Positions 11,201 to 19,600 of a DNA stretch of 64,000 nt are shown here, piece after piece. The DNA is taken from contig NZ_BNJG01000004.1 in NCBI RefSeq assembly GCF_016587375.1, positions 124,001 through 188,000 of the forward strand. The letters are read 5' to 3'. This DNA is from Ktedonobacter robiniae. GTDB lineage: Bacteria > Chloroflexota > Ktedonobacteria > Ktedonobacterales > Ktedonobacteraceae. Under the pieces are notes generated by a model. The model was not told the origin of the DNA, made no database searches, and worked only from the letters and a program-made list of their open reading frames with translations. How positions within the stretch are numbered: position 1 is the first letter of the stretch; each line of letters opens with the position of its first letter. The translations under genes were made by a program, and so were the position numbers.

Positions 11201-14200
11201 GCTTTGACAGCGCGCCTCCAGCTCTGGCTCCAACAAGAAGGCGTGCAGCATCGAGGGGACAAAATGCAGCGTGCTAATGCGCTGCTCCTCAATGAGCCTC
11301 GCCAGGTAAGCCGCATCCGACTGACCGCCGGGGCGAGCCATGACGAGCGTGGCGCCGCTGATCAGGGGCCAGAAGAACTCCCAGACCGAGACATCGAAGC
11401 TGAAAGGCGTCTTTTGCAGCACGCGATCCTCGGCGGTCAGCTGGTACTCCTGCTGCATCCAGTGCAGGCGGTTGCAGACACCACGATGGGTATTCATCAC
11501 GCCCTTGGGCTGGCCTGTCGAGCCGGAGGTATAGATCATGTAGATGAGATGTTCCGGACGATAGTTGGGCGTGAGATTATCAAGCTCGCCGTTCCCGTCC
11601 GCGCCCCAGCCGGCGTCTAGCGTGAACACGCGGGCGCTCTGTTGCGGCAGTTGCTCACGCAGCGCCGATTGCGTCAACAGAACAGACACAGCGGCATCCT
11701 CAAGCATGTAGGCCAGGCGCTCCTGGGGATAGGCGGGATCCATCGGGACATAAGCCCCTCCAGCCTTTAGCACACCCAGCAATGCCACGACCATCTCGAC
11801 GGAGCGCTCCATACAGACGCCAACCAGGGTGTCGGCTTTGACACCACGCGAGCGCAGTTCACACGCCAGCAGATTCGCACGCCGGTTCAGCTCGCGATAG
11901 GTCAGCGAGCTGCCTTCATAGACCAGCGCTTCGGCATCAGGGGTGCGCAGAACCTGCCCCTCAAAGAGGTGGGGAATGCTGGCTTGCTCCGGATAGGCGG
12001 CCTCGGTCGCGTTCCACTCAACCAGGACCTGGTGCTTCTCCGCCTCGGTCAGCAGCGGAAGTGAGAGAATAGGCTGTTCAGGCTGAGCCACGATCCCCTC
12101 GAGCAGGATCTGCCAGTGCTCCAGCATGCGCCCAATCGTTGCCGGCTCGAACAGGTCGCGACAGTACTCGATCCCGCAATACAGGCCAGTCTCGCGCACG
12201 GAGACAAAGAGCGAGAGATCAAATTTGGTCGTGGTATGCTCTACATCCAGTGCGCCGGATACCCCAGCCTCCCGCGGCTCCTCGTGTCCAGGCGCGTGCT
12301 GGGTGGCGGTCATGTCTTGTTGCATGACAAACATGGCCTGGAAGAGAGGCGAAATGCTCAAATCGCGCTCCGGTTGGAGCACATCGACCAGTTGCTCAAA
12401 CGGCACGTCCTGGTAGGTGTAGGCCCCAAGTGCGATCTCGCGCACCCGCTTGAGAAGCTCGGTAAAGGATGGGTTATCGGAAAGGTCAGTCCGTAGGACC
12501 AGCGTATTGACAAAGAAGCCAATCAGCCCCTCTAGCTCGGCGCGGGTGCGGTTCGCGATGGGAGTGCCAACACTAATATCGCCCTGCCTCGTATAGCGAG
12601 CAAGCAAGACCTGAAAGGCCGCGAGGAACAGCATGAACTGCGTCACGCCTTCGCGTTGCCCTAACGCGAGAAGCTTCTCGTGCGTCTCGCTGGCGATGCG
12701 AAGAGATTGAAAGGCTCCGCGATGCGCTTGCACGAGCGGGCGGGGATGATTGGTCGGCAGATCCAACGGTTGAATACCAGCTAACTGGCGTTTCCAGTAG
12801 GCAAGCTGCTGGTCAAGGACCTCGCCCTGTAGCCACTGGCGCTGCCAGAGCGCGAAATCAGCGTATTGAATGGGCAGAGCCGGTAGCGATACGCTTCGAC
12901 CGCCCGCATAGGCATGGTACAGGGTCAACAGTTCACGCACAAAGATATCATGCGACCAACCATCAGAGATGATGTGATGCATGGTAATCAGCAGGACGTG
13001 TTGCGGCCCATCTAGCCTGAGCAGAGATGTGCGCAATAAAGGGCCGCGTTCAAGATGGCAAGGCTGTTGCGCCTCCTGGCGGGTCAGCTTTTGCGCCTCA
13101 GCAGCGCCCTCCTCGGCAGGCAGGGAGCGCAGGTCAATAACTGGCAATCTATGCGCGCTCGCGGGATGGATGATCTGGGTCGCCGCGCCACCATTGGCGC
13201 GAAACGTCGTGCGCAGACTCTCGTGCCTGGCAATCAAAGCGGTAAAGCCCTGCTCAAGCGCTCTCGTCTGTAGTTCTCCCCGCAACACGCGCGCGCTACG
13301 CACGAGGTAAGCGGTGCTCTCCGGCTCTAGCTGGGCAAGAAACCAGAGGCGCTGCTGCGCGAAGGAAAGCGGAATGGCCTGTTGGGTGCGGGGAACGGGC
13401 GCGATAGGCGGCGCTGATGCATCCTCTTCGCCGCGGAGGGACGCCTCCACACGCCGGGCCATACCGGCGATGGTTGGCTCCTCAAACAGGCTCATGATGG
13501 AGAGTTCGACCTGGACGACTGCGCGGATGCGCGAGATAATCTGCGTGGCAAGCAGGGAGTGGCCGCCCAATTGAAAGAAGTTCTCGTGAATGCCTATTGC
13601 GGCGCGGCTCAGCAGCTCTTTCCAGATTTCTAGGAGGATCTCTTCTAATGGGCTGCGGGGCGCAGCCAGCGCGGCATCATCCTGCTCTTGTAAACGTTCA
13701 GGTTCGGGTAATTGTCGCCGATCTAGCTTCCCGTTGGGGGTCAGCGGGAGGTCTTTCAGGAAAACCACCATGGCGGGAACCATATACGCGGGGAGAGTAT
13801 CGCCAAGAAAGTCGCGAAGCTCCCGCGCTGTCGGGGCGGGCTGCTTCAAGGGCACCACATACGCGACGAGGCGTGGATCGCCCGCGCCACCGTCATGCAG
13901 AGTGACGGCGCAGTTCCAGACATTGGGGTGCTGCTTGAGGGTGGTTTCGATCTCGCCCAGTTCGATGCGATAGCCACGCACCTTCACCTGCCCGTCCACT
14001 CGGCCTACAAACTCGATCTCGCCCTGCTCATTGTAGCGAACGAGGTCGCCCGTCCGGTACAGACGCTCGCACGCTTGCTCGCTCCAGGGGTGCGCAACGA
14101 AGCGCTCGGCGGTCTGGCGCGCCTGCTGTCCGTACCCCAGCGCGAGGCCGGCCCCTCCGATATAGAGTTCGCCGACCGCCCCTTGTGGGAGCAGGTGCAG

Positions 14201-16603
14201 CCAATTATCCAGCACATAGACTTCGGTGTTGGGCAGGGCATGACCTAGAGCCACATTCCTGCCGTTCTTCGTCTCCCGTTCCCACGGCTGCGGATCTCGT
14301 GCCAATGGCTGCACCAGGACGCCGACCGTACTCTCCGTCGGGCCGTAGTGATTGTAGAGAGAGCAAGACGCTCCAACCTGGCGCAAACGTTGCAGCAAGG
14401 TGATGGGGAAGGCTTCTCCTCCCAGAATTAAGGCTTCGCGGGGCAGAATGGCACGCACCTGTTCTGACGCTGCGCCAGAGAGCGCGGCAAGGTGCGACGG
14501 GACGATTTTCAGCACATCAATGGGATGCTTGGCCGTCCAGTGGGCCATGGCCTGCGCAGAGGTCACGGTCTCATAGCTCAGAACCTGCACACAGCCACCA
14601 CTCACCCAGCCGGCGAAAATCGCGGTATTCCCCAGGTCGGCGGCCAATGTCGAGACGGTTGCGTAGTGCTTGCCCGGCCCGCTCTCCAACTGCTGGCAGA
14701 TACCCTGGCTATAGTTGAGCAGGTTACGCTGCGTGATCATGACCGCCTTCGGCTTGCCCGTTGAGCCAGAGGTGTACATGATATAGGCCAGGTCCTCTTC
14801 GTGGCCTGCCCAGGGCAGGTTTGTCTCGGCTTCCTGTGACATATCCCGCTCTAGCTCTTCCAGGGTTACGAGCGGAGAAGAGCACACGGGTAAGCGCTCA
14901 GCGACGGATTGCTGCGTCAGCACGAGTGTGTACTGGAGTTCGGTCAATTGCACCTGGAGCCGGGCTGGTGGTAGCTGGGGATCAAGCGGCACATAGACAC
15001 CGCCCGCCTTGAGTACCGCTAACAAGGCGATGAGCGCTGGCCCCCCGCGTTCCATGCATAATCCCACCAGTCGATTAGCGCCAACGCCGGAACGGCGCAA
15101 CAGGCGAGCCAGTTGATTGGCCTGGCTGTTCACCTGCTCATAGCTCCACTCATGATGCTCATCCAGCAAAGCCAGCGCACCCGGCCTGCTGGCGGCCTGC
15201 TGCTCAAAGAGGTGCTGGATCGTCTTTGCGGTCCAGGCCTGCCGCCTTCCCCGTCCCAACTGTTGGAGCCGTTCCTGCTCCCGGGGCGGCAGCAAATCCA
15301 GCGAGCGCAAGGTGCGCTGGGGGTCATTGACGACAGCGAGCAAGAGAGTGTGGAGCACCTGAGCCAGGCGCGCTGCTTGCTGAGCGCTCACCTGCTGCTG
15401 ATTGTAGTGTAGTTCCAGTTGTACTTCCTGCTCGTCGCGCATGAGGGCCTGCACCTGCAAGGCAAAAGGCTCCTGGTAACTAAGCTGGCGGATGACTTGC
15501 CAGCGCGTCTGGCTAACCCCGTTCGTTCCCTGTGTCCAGGTCGTGCTGGCAAAGCTCAAGGGGAAAAAGGCCTGCTGAACAGGGAGGGAGTCAGGCCAGG
15601 CAAAATAAGATTGCCAGTTCAGCGCTTCTTGCCAGCTTGTATCGACACGCTCTAGCAAGTGCGCCCATGACCAGTCGGGCTGGGGGACGATGCGCAGTGG
15701 GACAGAGCAGCTATAGGGACCCAGCGCGTCGCCCAATTCCTCGAAGGTGCGCCCGTCGCCTTGTACTCCCAGCAGCACCTCTTCCTCCTTGCCCAGACGC
15801 CACAGGGCCAGACCCCAACATGTCATCAACAGCGTCTCGACCGAAACATGGTGGCGGCGGGCGGACGATATGATGTGCTCCTGCAAGGCTGGGGAAAGCA
15901 CAATGGGCAATGCAGCGGGGAAAAAGGTGCTCGTGTCGGCTCGTTGCTGTTGGAGTGGCAATGGCTGCTGCTGCACAGAGGTTGCGTCAATCTGCGCCCA
16001 ATACTCCTGGGGAGCGCTCGCGCCCTCCACTTGCGTCACCTCTTGCAACCAGGCTGTAATATCAACGTATTGGAGTGGCTCCTCCTCCGTGGCGCCATCA
16101 ACAGATCCCTGGAGACGAGCCTCGTAGCGATGCTGCCAGTCACGTACCAGCAACGGTAAGGTCGCGGCATCCGCGCACAGGGCAGGCAGGCTCAGCAGGA
16201 TGTCGTGCCACTCGTCATCCAGGCGAAACAAGTAAAGCGAGAATAAGGGTCCGCGCGCCAGGTCCAGCGGTTCCGCCGCTAGCTGCGCGAAGGCCTGCGC
16301 TAATTGCGCCTGCCGCTGCTCTAGCCCGACTCCCCGTATATCCATGGCGCGATAACAGACGCGCACCCGTGGATCAATGACCTGCACTGGCACATCCATA
16401 GCGGGTAGTTGCTTAAACACAGTATGCAGAATCTCGTGCTGTTCCACCAGATCCGCTAACGTTCCGGCCAGAGCCTCCTGATTCAGCGCGCCGCGAATGC
16501 GCAGGTGACACTGAGTTCGATATCCCTCGGCGGCTTGCTGGTAGGACCAGATACGCGCTTGCTGCCGCGAGAGCCGCGCCCCTTTGATTCCCGTTGTTTG
16601 CAT
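2291..16603 (-). CDS. Gene 4: four-module NRPS, intact (4770 codons)
   Basis: Order: C-like(inactive) about 1-430, A1 (A3 core near 610), T1 (Ser near 1016), C2 (HH near 1207), A2 (near 1691), T2 (near 2087), C3 (near 2289), A3 (near 2771), T3 (near 3157), C4 (near 3351), A4 (near 3828), T4 (near 4228), terminal C5 (near 4423). Pockets by eye are Asp, Ser, Gly and X4. There is no epimerase, although module 2 shares its Ser pocket with the epimerised module of gene 3. The start ATG has an AAAGGAG site and the gene ends in TAG 36 nt before gene 5. The frame is clean over 14.3 kb, in contrast to genes 1 and 2. Confidence 0.97.
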   Translation of the reverse strand: MQTTGIKGARLSRQQARIWSYQQAAEGYRTQCHLRIRGALNQEALAGTLADLVEQHEILHTVFKQLPAMDVPVQVIDPRVRVCYRAMDIRGVGLEQRQAQLAQAFAQLAAEPLDLARGPLFSLYLFRLDDEWHDILLSLPALCADAATLPLLVRDWQHRYEARLQGSVDGATEEEPLQYVDITAWLQEVTQVEGASAPQEYWAQIDATSVQQQPLPLQQQRADTSTFFPAALPIVLSPALQEHIISSARRHHVSVETLLMTCWGLALWRLGKEEEVLLGVQGDGRTFEELGDALGPYSCSVPLRIVPQPDWSWAHLLERVDTSWQEALNWQSYFAWPDSLPVQQAFFPLSFASTTWTQGTNGVSQTRWQVIRQLSYQEPFALQVQALMRDEQEVQLELHYNQQQVSAQQAARLAQVLHTLLLAVVNDPQRTLRSLDLLPPREQERLQQLGRGRRQAWTAKTIQHLFEQQAASRPGALALLDEHHEWSYEQVNSQANQLARLLRRSGVGANRLVGLCMERGGPALIALLAVLKAGGVYVPLDPQLPPARLQVQLTELQYTLVLTQQSVAERLPVCSSPLVTLEELERDMSQEAETNLPWAGHEEDLAYIMYTSGSTGKPKAVMITQRNLLNYSQGICQQLESGPGKHYATVSTLAADLGNTAIFAGWVSGGCVQVLSYETVTSAQAMAHWTAKHPIDVLKIVPSHLAALSGAASEQVRAILPREALILGGEAFPITLLQRLRQVGASCSLYNHYGPTESTVGVLVQPLARDPQPWERETKNGRNVALGHALPNTEVYVLDNWLHLLPQGAVGELYIGGAGLALGYGQQARQTAERFVAHPWSEQACERLYRTGDLVRYNEQGEIEFVGRVDGQVKVRGYRIELGEIETTLKQHPNVWNCAVTLHDGGAGDPRLVAYVVPLKQPAPTARELRDFLGDTLPAYMVPAMVVFLKDLPLTPNGKLDRRQLPEPERLQEQDDAALAAPRSPLEEILLEIWKELLSRAAIGIHENFFQLGGHSLLATQIISRIRAVVQVELSIMSLFEEPTIAGMARRVEASLRGEEDASAPPIAPVPRTQQAIPLSFAQQRLWFLAQLEPESTAYLVRSARVLRGELQTRALEQGFTALIARHESLRTTFRANGGAATQIIHPASAHRLPVIDLRSLPAEEGAAEAQKLTRQEAQQPCHLERGPLLRTSLLRLDGPQHVLLITMHHIISDGWSHDIFVRELLTLYHAYAGGRSVSLPALPIQYADFALWQRQWLQGEVLDQQLAYWKRQLAGIQPLDLPTNHPRPLVQAHRGAFQSLRIASETHEKLLALGQREGVTQFMLFLAAFQVLLARYTRQGDISVGTPIANRTRAELEGLIGFFVNTLVLRTDLSDNPSFTELLKRVREIALGAYTYQDVPFEQLVDVLQPERDLSISPLFQAMFVMQQDMTATQHAPGHEEPREAGVSGALDVEHTTTKFDLSLFVSVRETGLYCGIEYCRDLFEPATIGRMLEHWQILLEGIVAQPEQPILSLPLLTEAEKHQVLVEWNATEAAYPEQASIPHLFEGQVLRTPDAEALVYEGSSLTYRELNRRANLLACELRSRGVKADTLVGVCMERSVEMVVALLGVLKAGGAYVPMDPAYPQERLAYMLEDAAVSVLLTQSALREQLPQQSARVFTLDAGWGADGNGELDNLTPNYRPEHLIYMIYTSGSTGQPKGVMNTHRGVCNRLHWMQQEYQLTAEDRVLQKTPFSFDVSVWEFFWPLISGATLVMARPGGQSDAAYLARLIEEQRISTLHFVPSMLHAFLLEPELEARCQSLKRVICSGEVLTYELQERFFARLKTQLHNLYGPTEAAIDVTYWACQSGSKESVIPIGRPIANTQIYILDEAQQPVPVGVSGELYIGGVGVARGYHQRPELNREKFIPDPSNKDEGARLFRSGDLARYRPDGVIEFLGRIDHQVKIRGFRIELGEIEAALARHAAIHECVVIAREDTPGDKRLVAYIVPAANASPSREALRAFLLAVLPDYMVPAFFVLLDTLPLTVNGKLDRQALPIPDHARPELAEEFVQPRTPSEEILAGIWSSVLGIGEVGVHDNFFVLGGDSIRSIQVLSQARERGLHFTLQQLFQHQTIYALAQVLKQEEARLLLAEQLPPFALLTPDDRANVPLGVEDAYPLARLQAGMLFHSQYSPGTAIYHDINSYHVQARFDEQCLRAALQQLAAYHAVLRTSFELEAYSEPVQLVHASVEIPLRVADMRQIALTEQEQSIAQWIEQDKADPFDWRQAPLLRFHVHLRTEESFQLSLSFHHSILDGWSVASLLTELFRSYLALLKQGEQTPSLPPPSVQFRDFVALERRAIKPDVTQRYWQEKLAGSTRLQLPQGKPGERISQVASGVHVEAVPISLELSQQLKQLAREAAVPIKSVLLAAHLRVLQLLSGQRDILTGLVSNGRPEIADGERILGLFLNTLPLRQQLAGGTWFDLVKQTFESECELLPHRWYPLAEMQRVQGGHRLFETIFNFLHFHVYQDVLSPEAPTAQDLRVVGRQGFEKTNFVLAANFSLDPLSSHVRLALRGDATVLNRGQIEAVAHYYANTLNAMANDPHGRYETPSLLTEQETRQLITLWNATSADYPRDKGLHELFVEQAERIPERIALVSGEQHLTYAALEQRVERVAAHISALDMNADRLVGVYMERSLEMMIAILGVLRAGGAYIPLDPTYPRERLAFMIEDSRLAVVLAQPALQHDLPIPVRHVACIQQNGEVEQFQWENDATESQMSTLQGQLAYVIYTSGSTGRPKGTTITHSSVVNFIQSMCQRPGITEDDSILAVTSLSFDIAVLELLLPLTIGARVHLVGWDIAADGAKLAAYLADMAVTLMQATPTTWRLLLGAGWRGEERLKMLCGGEVLPLELAAQLVPKGASLWNMYGPTETTIWSTTGRIAPEPASISIGQPIANTQVYVLNAYYQPVPVGVTGELYIAGNGLARGYLHHPGLTAERFLPDPFCPDGARMYRTGDLARWLADGTLECLGRVDSQVKLRGFRIELSEIEEVLNQSPAVRANAVIVRDDDQGGKRLVAYVVLEPGAASSRIELRRYLQGRLPEYMLPTHFVLLEQLPLTPNGKIDRKALPMPASQEDEENSWAEARTPIEEALVEIWRAVLEVPRVGIHDNFFELGGHSLLATQLMARVRTVLQVTLPLRTLFDAPTVVLLAPLVEQAMRGIAQEPSIAPLRVTTRPVVLPLSFAQQRLWFLDRLEPQSTAYLISNARLLRGELDLVALGRSIQALVQRHESLRTIIQVQNDEPAQFISPARGYRLPIIDLRGLQEDARQRSARMLVTQEAQQPCDLMRGPLFRCSFVRLADEEGVLLVTMHHIISDAWSMQLFYSELRHLYQALTSDDAPTLPALPVQYPDYALWQRGWLQGEVLATQMAYWQAQLADVPALDLPTDYLRPPLQSYRGATLSLEVAKTLQDELHALAQREGVTMFMLLLAAFQVLLMRYTNQCDISVGTPITNRTRAELEHIIGLFVNTLVLRTDLSGNPSFVDLLARVREVALGAYTYQDIPFEQLVEALQPTRDMSRSPLFQVMFTTQQVRPTTSGTVETVAVQSLKVEQQTARFDLTLSVTMSPQGLYCSVEYSTDLFKAQTISTLLQHWQTLLEAIVRTPRARLADLSIVTEAEYQLIADSQKSRSQTWPIAQYPHTLFARQAEQTPDAVATLYGDEHITYGLLEQRANSLAQELRRRYAVGPDVAVGICLPRSLDMIIALLAVLKASGAYVPLDLAYPQERLRMIVEETQCAVVLTQTSLIDALAIMGASTLCLDAWRGKPYEQQEVIVPAHITPDNIAYIIYTSGSTGRPKGVLVPHGAMLNHCLSVADAYHMSVQDRVLQFASLSFDVAAEEIWPTLASGATLVLCAQETLASLTDLLALSARQQVTILNLPAAYWHTWVAELPQERTDVEALRLLVIGSDKVLTERLAEWKRCMPERIRWCNAYGPTETTITATVYEPGDTLPETAIVPIGFPLANVATYVLDQFMQPVPECVYGELYIGGPGVARGYLNNPQLTAAHFLPDPFSGVPGARVYRTGDIVRYRPGGALEIRGRQDAQVKVRGYRIELGEIEAALAEHPAIQACIVLALPDKTGEHQRLVAYCIGQTHDLPSTGELRTYLQKKLPAYMLPATFVTLAAFPLRPNGKVDYAALAHQTIDEPATTAERTGERTTVEELLAAIWCNALDSAQARLQDDFFLVGGNSLLAMRLLARIRAELQVEIPVRTLFEHSTFGALLQHIEHALRSEWLSDQPPLVPVSRQQALPLSFAQQRLWFLYKLDPTSPAYLIPHVRRLYGPLDMAIFGRSIAELLRRHESLRTTFEMRGDEAVQVIGLAPRAYCVPVIDLEELPATRREQEILRLREDETRVPFRLERGPLLRAWLLKSDHQAHTFLATMHHISSDGWSMQIFERELLALYEAFTAGLPSPLPPLAIQYADYALWQRQWLQGAVLERHLDYWIPQLSGAAPVTLPVDHPYPEMPSHQGVAHLFKLSGALTQALIQLSHQEHVTLFMTLITAFQVLLYRYSGQRDIVVGTDSANRTLLETESLIGFFINVLPLRTSLHGQPSFRELLKRVREVVLGAMTHQETPFDLLVEKLVPTDRQQRLPLVQVLFVMQDMAQDTPREPAGGQSDEQSYQALADVARAAKFDLALFLYEMDGQLYGTLNYRRELFEAQTIATMMQRWTALLDQVTHQIDLPIEHLTFLAPGEHQQRQEQEHHLRQQMRSQADEWFELPGFDLADDAQ
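2400..3760 (-). other. Gene 4 terminal C domain (VGTD type)
   Basis: HHISSDGWS and VGTDSANR, ending in a charged tail. It hands the chain on to gene 5. Confidence 0.85.
3820..6950 (-). other. Gene 4 module 4: C-A(X4)-T
   Basis: C with HHIISDAWS. The A pocket by eye is D-V-E-N-V-G-A-I-T; the E and N recall hydroxyornithine-type pockets (D-M-E-N-L-G-L-I-N), but I would not assign it. The T motif is GGNS instead of GGHS or GGDS; the attachment Ser is kept. Confidence 0.65.
7020..10180 (-). other. Gene 4 module 3: C-A(Gly)-T
   Basis: The C domain starts DAYPLARLQAGMLFHSQY and has FHHSILDGWSVAS, a subgroup different from the other C domains in the window. The A pocket is D-I-L-Q-L-G-M-I-W (Gly). 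Confidence 0.8.
10250..13380 (-). other. Gene 4 module 2: C-A(Ser)-T
   Basis: The A pocket D-V-W-H-I-S-L-I-D (Ser) lies inside repeat C. The T domain has GGDSI, as in the epimerase-linked T of gene 3, but here it leads directly into a C domain. Confidence 0.82.
10725..12413 (-). repeat. Repeat C copy 2 (gene 4 module 2)
   Basis: The second copy of repeat C. Substitutions seen include positions around 10851-10870 and at 11131. The A-domain C-terminal subdomain and T domain beyond the edge differ between the two genes. Confidence 0.93.
13470..16603 (-). other. Gene 4 module 1: C-like(inactive)-A(Asp)-T
   Basis: LPALCAD (16169-16189) replaces HHxxxDG. The A pocket is D-L-T-K-I-G-H-V-G (Asp). 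Core A3 has KPKAV instead of the usual KPKGV. Confidence 0.8.
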
Positions 16604-16610
16604 GTATGTG

Positions 16611-16617
16611 CTCCTTT
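16611..16617 (-). promoter_or_regulatory. Ribosome binding site of gene 4
   Basis: AAAGGAG 7 nt before the ATG at 16603, an almost ideal site that fixes the start. It lies in the 49-nt gap after gene 3. Confidence 0.85.
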
Positions 16618-16652
16618 GTTCGTTCTTCGCCCCTGTTGTGCCATTTTCCCCG

Positions 16653-19600
16653 CTACGCCTCGTCTAAGCCCGGTAATTCAAACCGTTCACCGGCATGGCT
16701 ACGTAGTTGTTTGCGCAACTGGCGCACCTGCTCGTGCTGCTTCTGGCGTTCGCTGGTCGCAAAGAAGGTGAGCCGCTCAATCGGGAGATCCCCCTCGCGC
16801 ACCATCTGCTCTAGCAGGACGGTCCAGCGCTGCATCATGGTGGCTATGGTGCTGGCTTCAAAGAGATCCTGGCTATAGTTGAGCGTGCCATACAATTGCC
16901 CGTCCTGCTCCTGCATAAACAGGGCCAGGTCAAATTTGGCCGCTCGTGCAACGTCGCCAAGCGCTTGATAACTCTGTTCTTCCGCTTTCGTCTCGGCACT
17001 GCTCTCCTGGGAAGCCTGCTGGGTCAGATTCTGCATGACAAAGAGCACCTGCACGAGCGGCAAGCGCTGCTGACGATCCGCTGGAACAAGCTTTTCGACC
17101 AGCAAATCAAAGGGCGTCTCCTGATGGGAGGTGGCTCCCAGCACGACTTCGCGCACGCGTTGCAGTACCTCGCGGAACGTCGGTTGCCCGTGCAAGGAGG
17201 TACGCAGGGGCAGCACATTGATAAAGAACCCAATCAGCGATTCGGTTTCCAGGAGGGTACGATTGGCGCTATCGGTGCCCACCACGATATTCGTCTGTCC
17301 GCTATAGCGATACAGGAGGACTTGAAAGGCCGCCAGCAGCGTCATGAATAAGGTGGTATGCTCCTGCCGACTCACCTGCGTCAAAGCACGTGTCAACTCG
17401 CCGGACAACCTGAAGATATGCGAGGCCCCGCGATGGGTAGGCTTCGCGGGATAGGGGTGATCCGTTGGCAACTTGACCGGTGTGACGCCACTGAGTTGAT
17501 GACGCCAGTAGGCCAGTTGCTGCTCCAACACCTCACCCTGTAGCCACTGGCGCTGCCAGAACGCGTAATCGGCATACTGCACAGGAAGCGGCGAGAGTGG
17601 CGAGGGGGCCTTGGCGAGCGTGCTCTGATACAGCGCGGTAAACTCTTGTATAAAAACCTGCATGGACCAGCCATCCGAAATGATGTGGTGCATCGTGACC
17701 AACAAGATATGCTCTCGGTCCATAAGCCTGAGCAAAGCGGTGCGTAGTAGCGGTCCCCGCTCTAACGAACAGGGCGTGACCGCCTCCTGCTGCGCCAGGC
17801 GTTGGACCTCCTGGTCACGCGTCTGCGACGTCAATCCACGTAAATCGATGACCGGGAGAGAGACATGAGCAACCGCGTGAACGACCTGGATGGGTTGCCC
17901 ACTACGTACCAGGGCGCTCGCGTGCAGGCTCTCGTGGAACGTGGTGCGCAGGCTCTCGTGGCGCAGCACAAGCACACGCAAACAGTGGTCGAGAACGCTT
18001 ACGTTTAGCTCACCGGGTAAGCGATGCGCTACCGGCATTAAGTACGCGATGTTTCCAGGCTCCAGGCGATCAAGGAACCAAAGTCGTTGCTGAGCAAAGG
18101 AGAGGGGGAGCGGCTGATTACGTGCCGCTGGGGCGAGCGGTGGCAGGGCAAGCGCCTCTCCGCCTCGTAGCTCTTGCTCCACGCGCCGGGCCAGACCTGA
18201 GATAGTGGGGGCCTCAAAGAGCGCTCGCAATGGTATCTCGACCCGCACGATGGCGCGTACCCGCGAGATGAGGCGTGTGGCAAGCAACGAATGCCCGCCT
18301 GACTCAAAGAAGTTATCATGTGGGCCGATCTCTTCACGCCCCAGCACCTGCCTCCATATCTCGCCAAGCATCTCCTCTATGCTGATCTGTAGTGTAAGCG
18401 GCCTGACGGCTGGCTCAGCCTCAGCCTCTACTTCCAGGGAGGCCAGGGCCTTGCGGTTCACTTTGCCGTGCGGGGTCAAGGGCAACGCCTCTAGCCAGTG
18501 GATAGCCGAGACAAGCATGTATTCTGGGAGCCTGTCGCGCAAGAAACGCAACACATCCTGCGTGGCTGGCCTCTGCTCTTCATACGCCACAGCATAGGCG
18601 ACCACCTGCTTATTACCAGGAACGTGCTCGATAGCCAGCACGACCGCTTCGCGGATAGCTGGATGCTGCAACAGCGCTGTTTCAATCTCACCCAGTTCGA
18701 CCCGATAACCGCGAATCTTGACCTGCTCATCACCACGCCCGATAAACTCAACATTGCCATCGGGAGCGTAGCGTACCATATCGCCTGTCTTGTAGAGCCT
18801 GGCCCCCGGCTGCGCGCTAAAGGGATCGGGCACAAAGCGTTCGGCAGTCAACGCAGGCTGATTGAGATAGCCGCGTGTCACGCCAGAGCCGCCAATATAA
18901 AGCTCCCCCACAACCCCGATGGGCACGGGCAGGAGTTGCGTATCCAGGATGTACACCTGCGTATTCGCCAGCGGCTTACCAACTGGCGTGACGCCTGTTT
19001 TATCGGATGATGCCTGGATATCAATGTAATGGGTCAGGCTCCCAACGGTCGTCTCGGTTGGCCCATAGTGGTTGAACATCTCGCCCGCGCCCAGCAAGGA
19101 GCGCACCTGATGGACCCATTCCAGTTGTGAGGCTTCGCCGCCAATGATGAGCCTTCTCGTTGGTAGCAAGCGGGCCGGCGGGCCATCGGTCAACAAGGCC
19201 GAGAGATGGGAAGGCGCGATCTTCAGATAATCGATAGGGCGCTCGGCGAAATAGTGGGCCAGGGCCTGGGCATCGAGAGCGCGTTCGCGGGCGATGATAT
19301 GCAAGACGCTCCCCGATACCAGGGAGGGAAGCAGCATGGTCAGGCAGGAATCCACGCCGAGCGGCTGCACCATCGCATACGCGGTCGCGGGTTCTAGCTG
19401 TGCGCACTCCTCAATCGCCGCGATGTAGTTGACGATCTGGCGATGCTCTACAACGACACCTTTCGGCATGCCGGTCGAGCCTGACGTATAGAGCACATAG
19501 GCAGCGCTGGCAGGTTGAACCGCACGCGCAATGTTCTCGTGACGCTGTTGCGCGATCACTGAATAGTCGCGATCAAGGCAGCAGATAGCCTCAGATCCGG

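Noticed and set aside
16730..18105. Tail C domains as macrocyclising or release domains
   Set aside because: They have the ordinary C1 motif (LSFAQQRLWFL) and occur at the ends of four successive proteins, three of them followed within 36-63 nt by another NRPS gene, so chain transfer is a better explanation than release.
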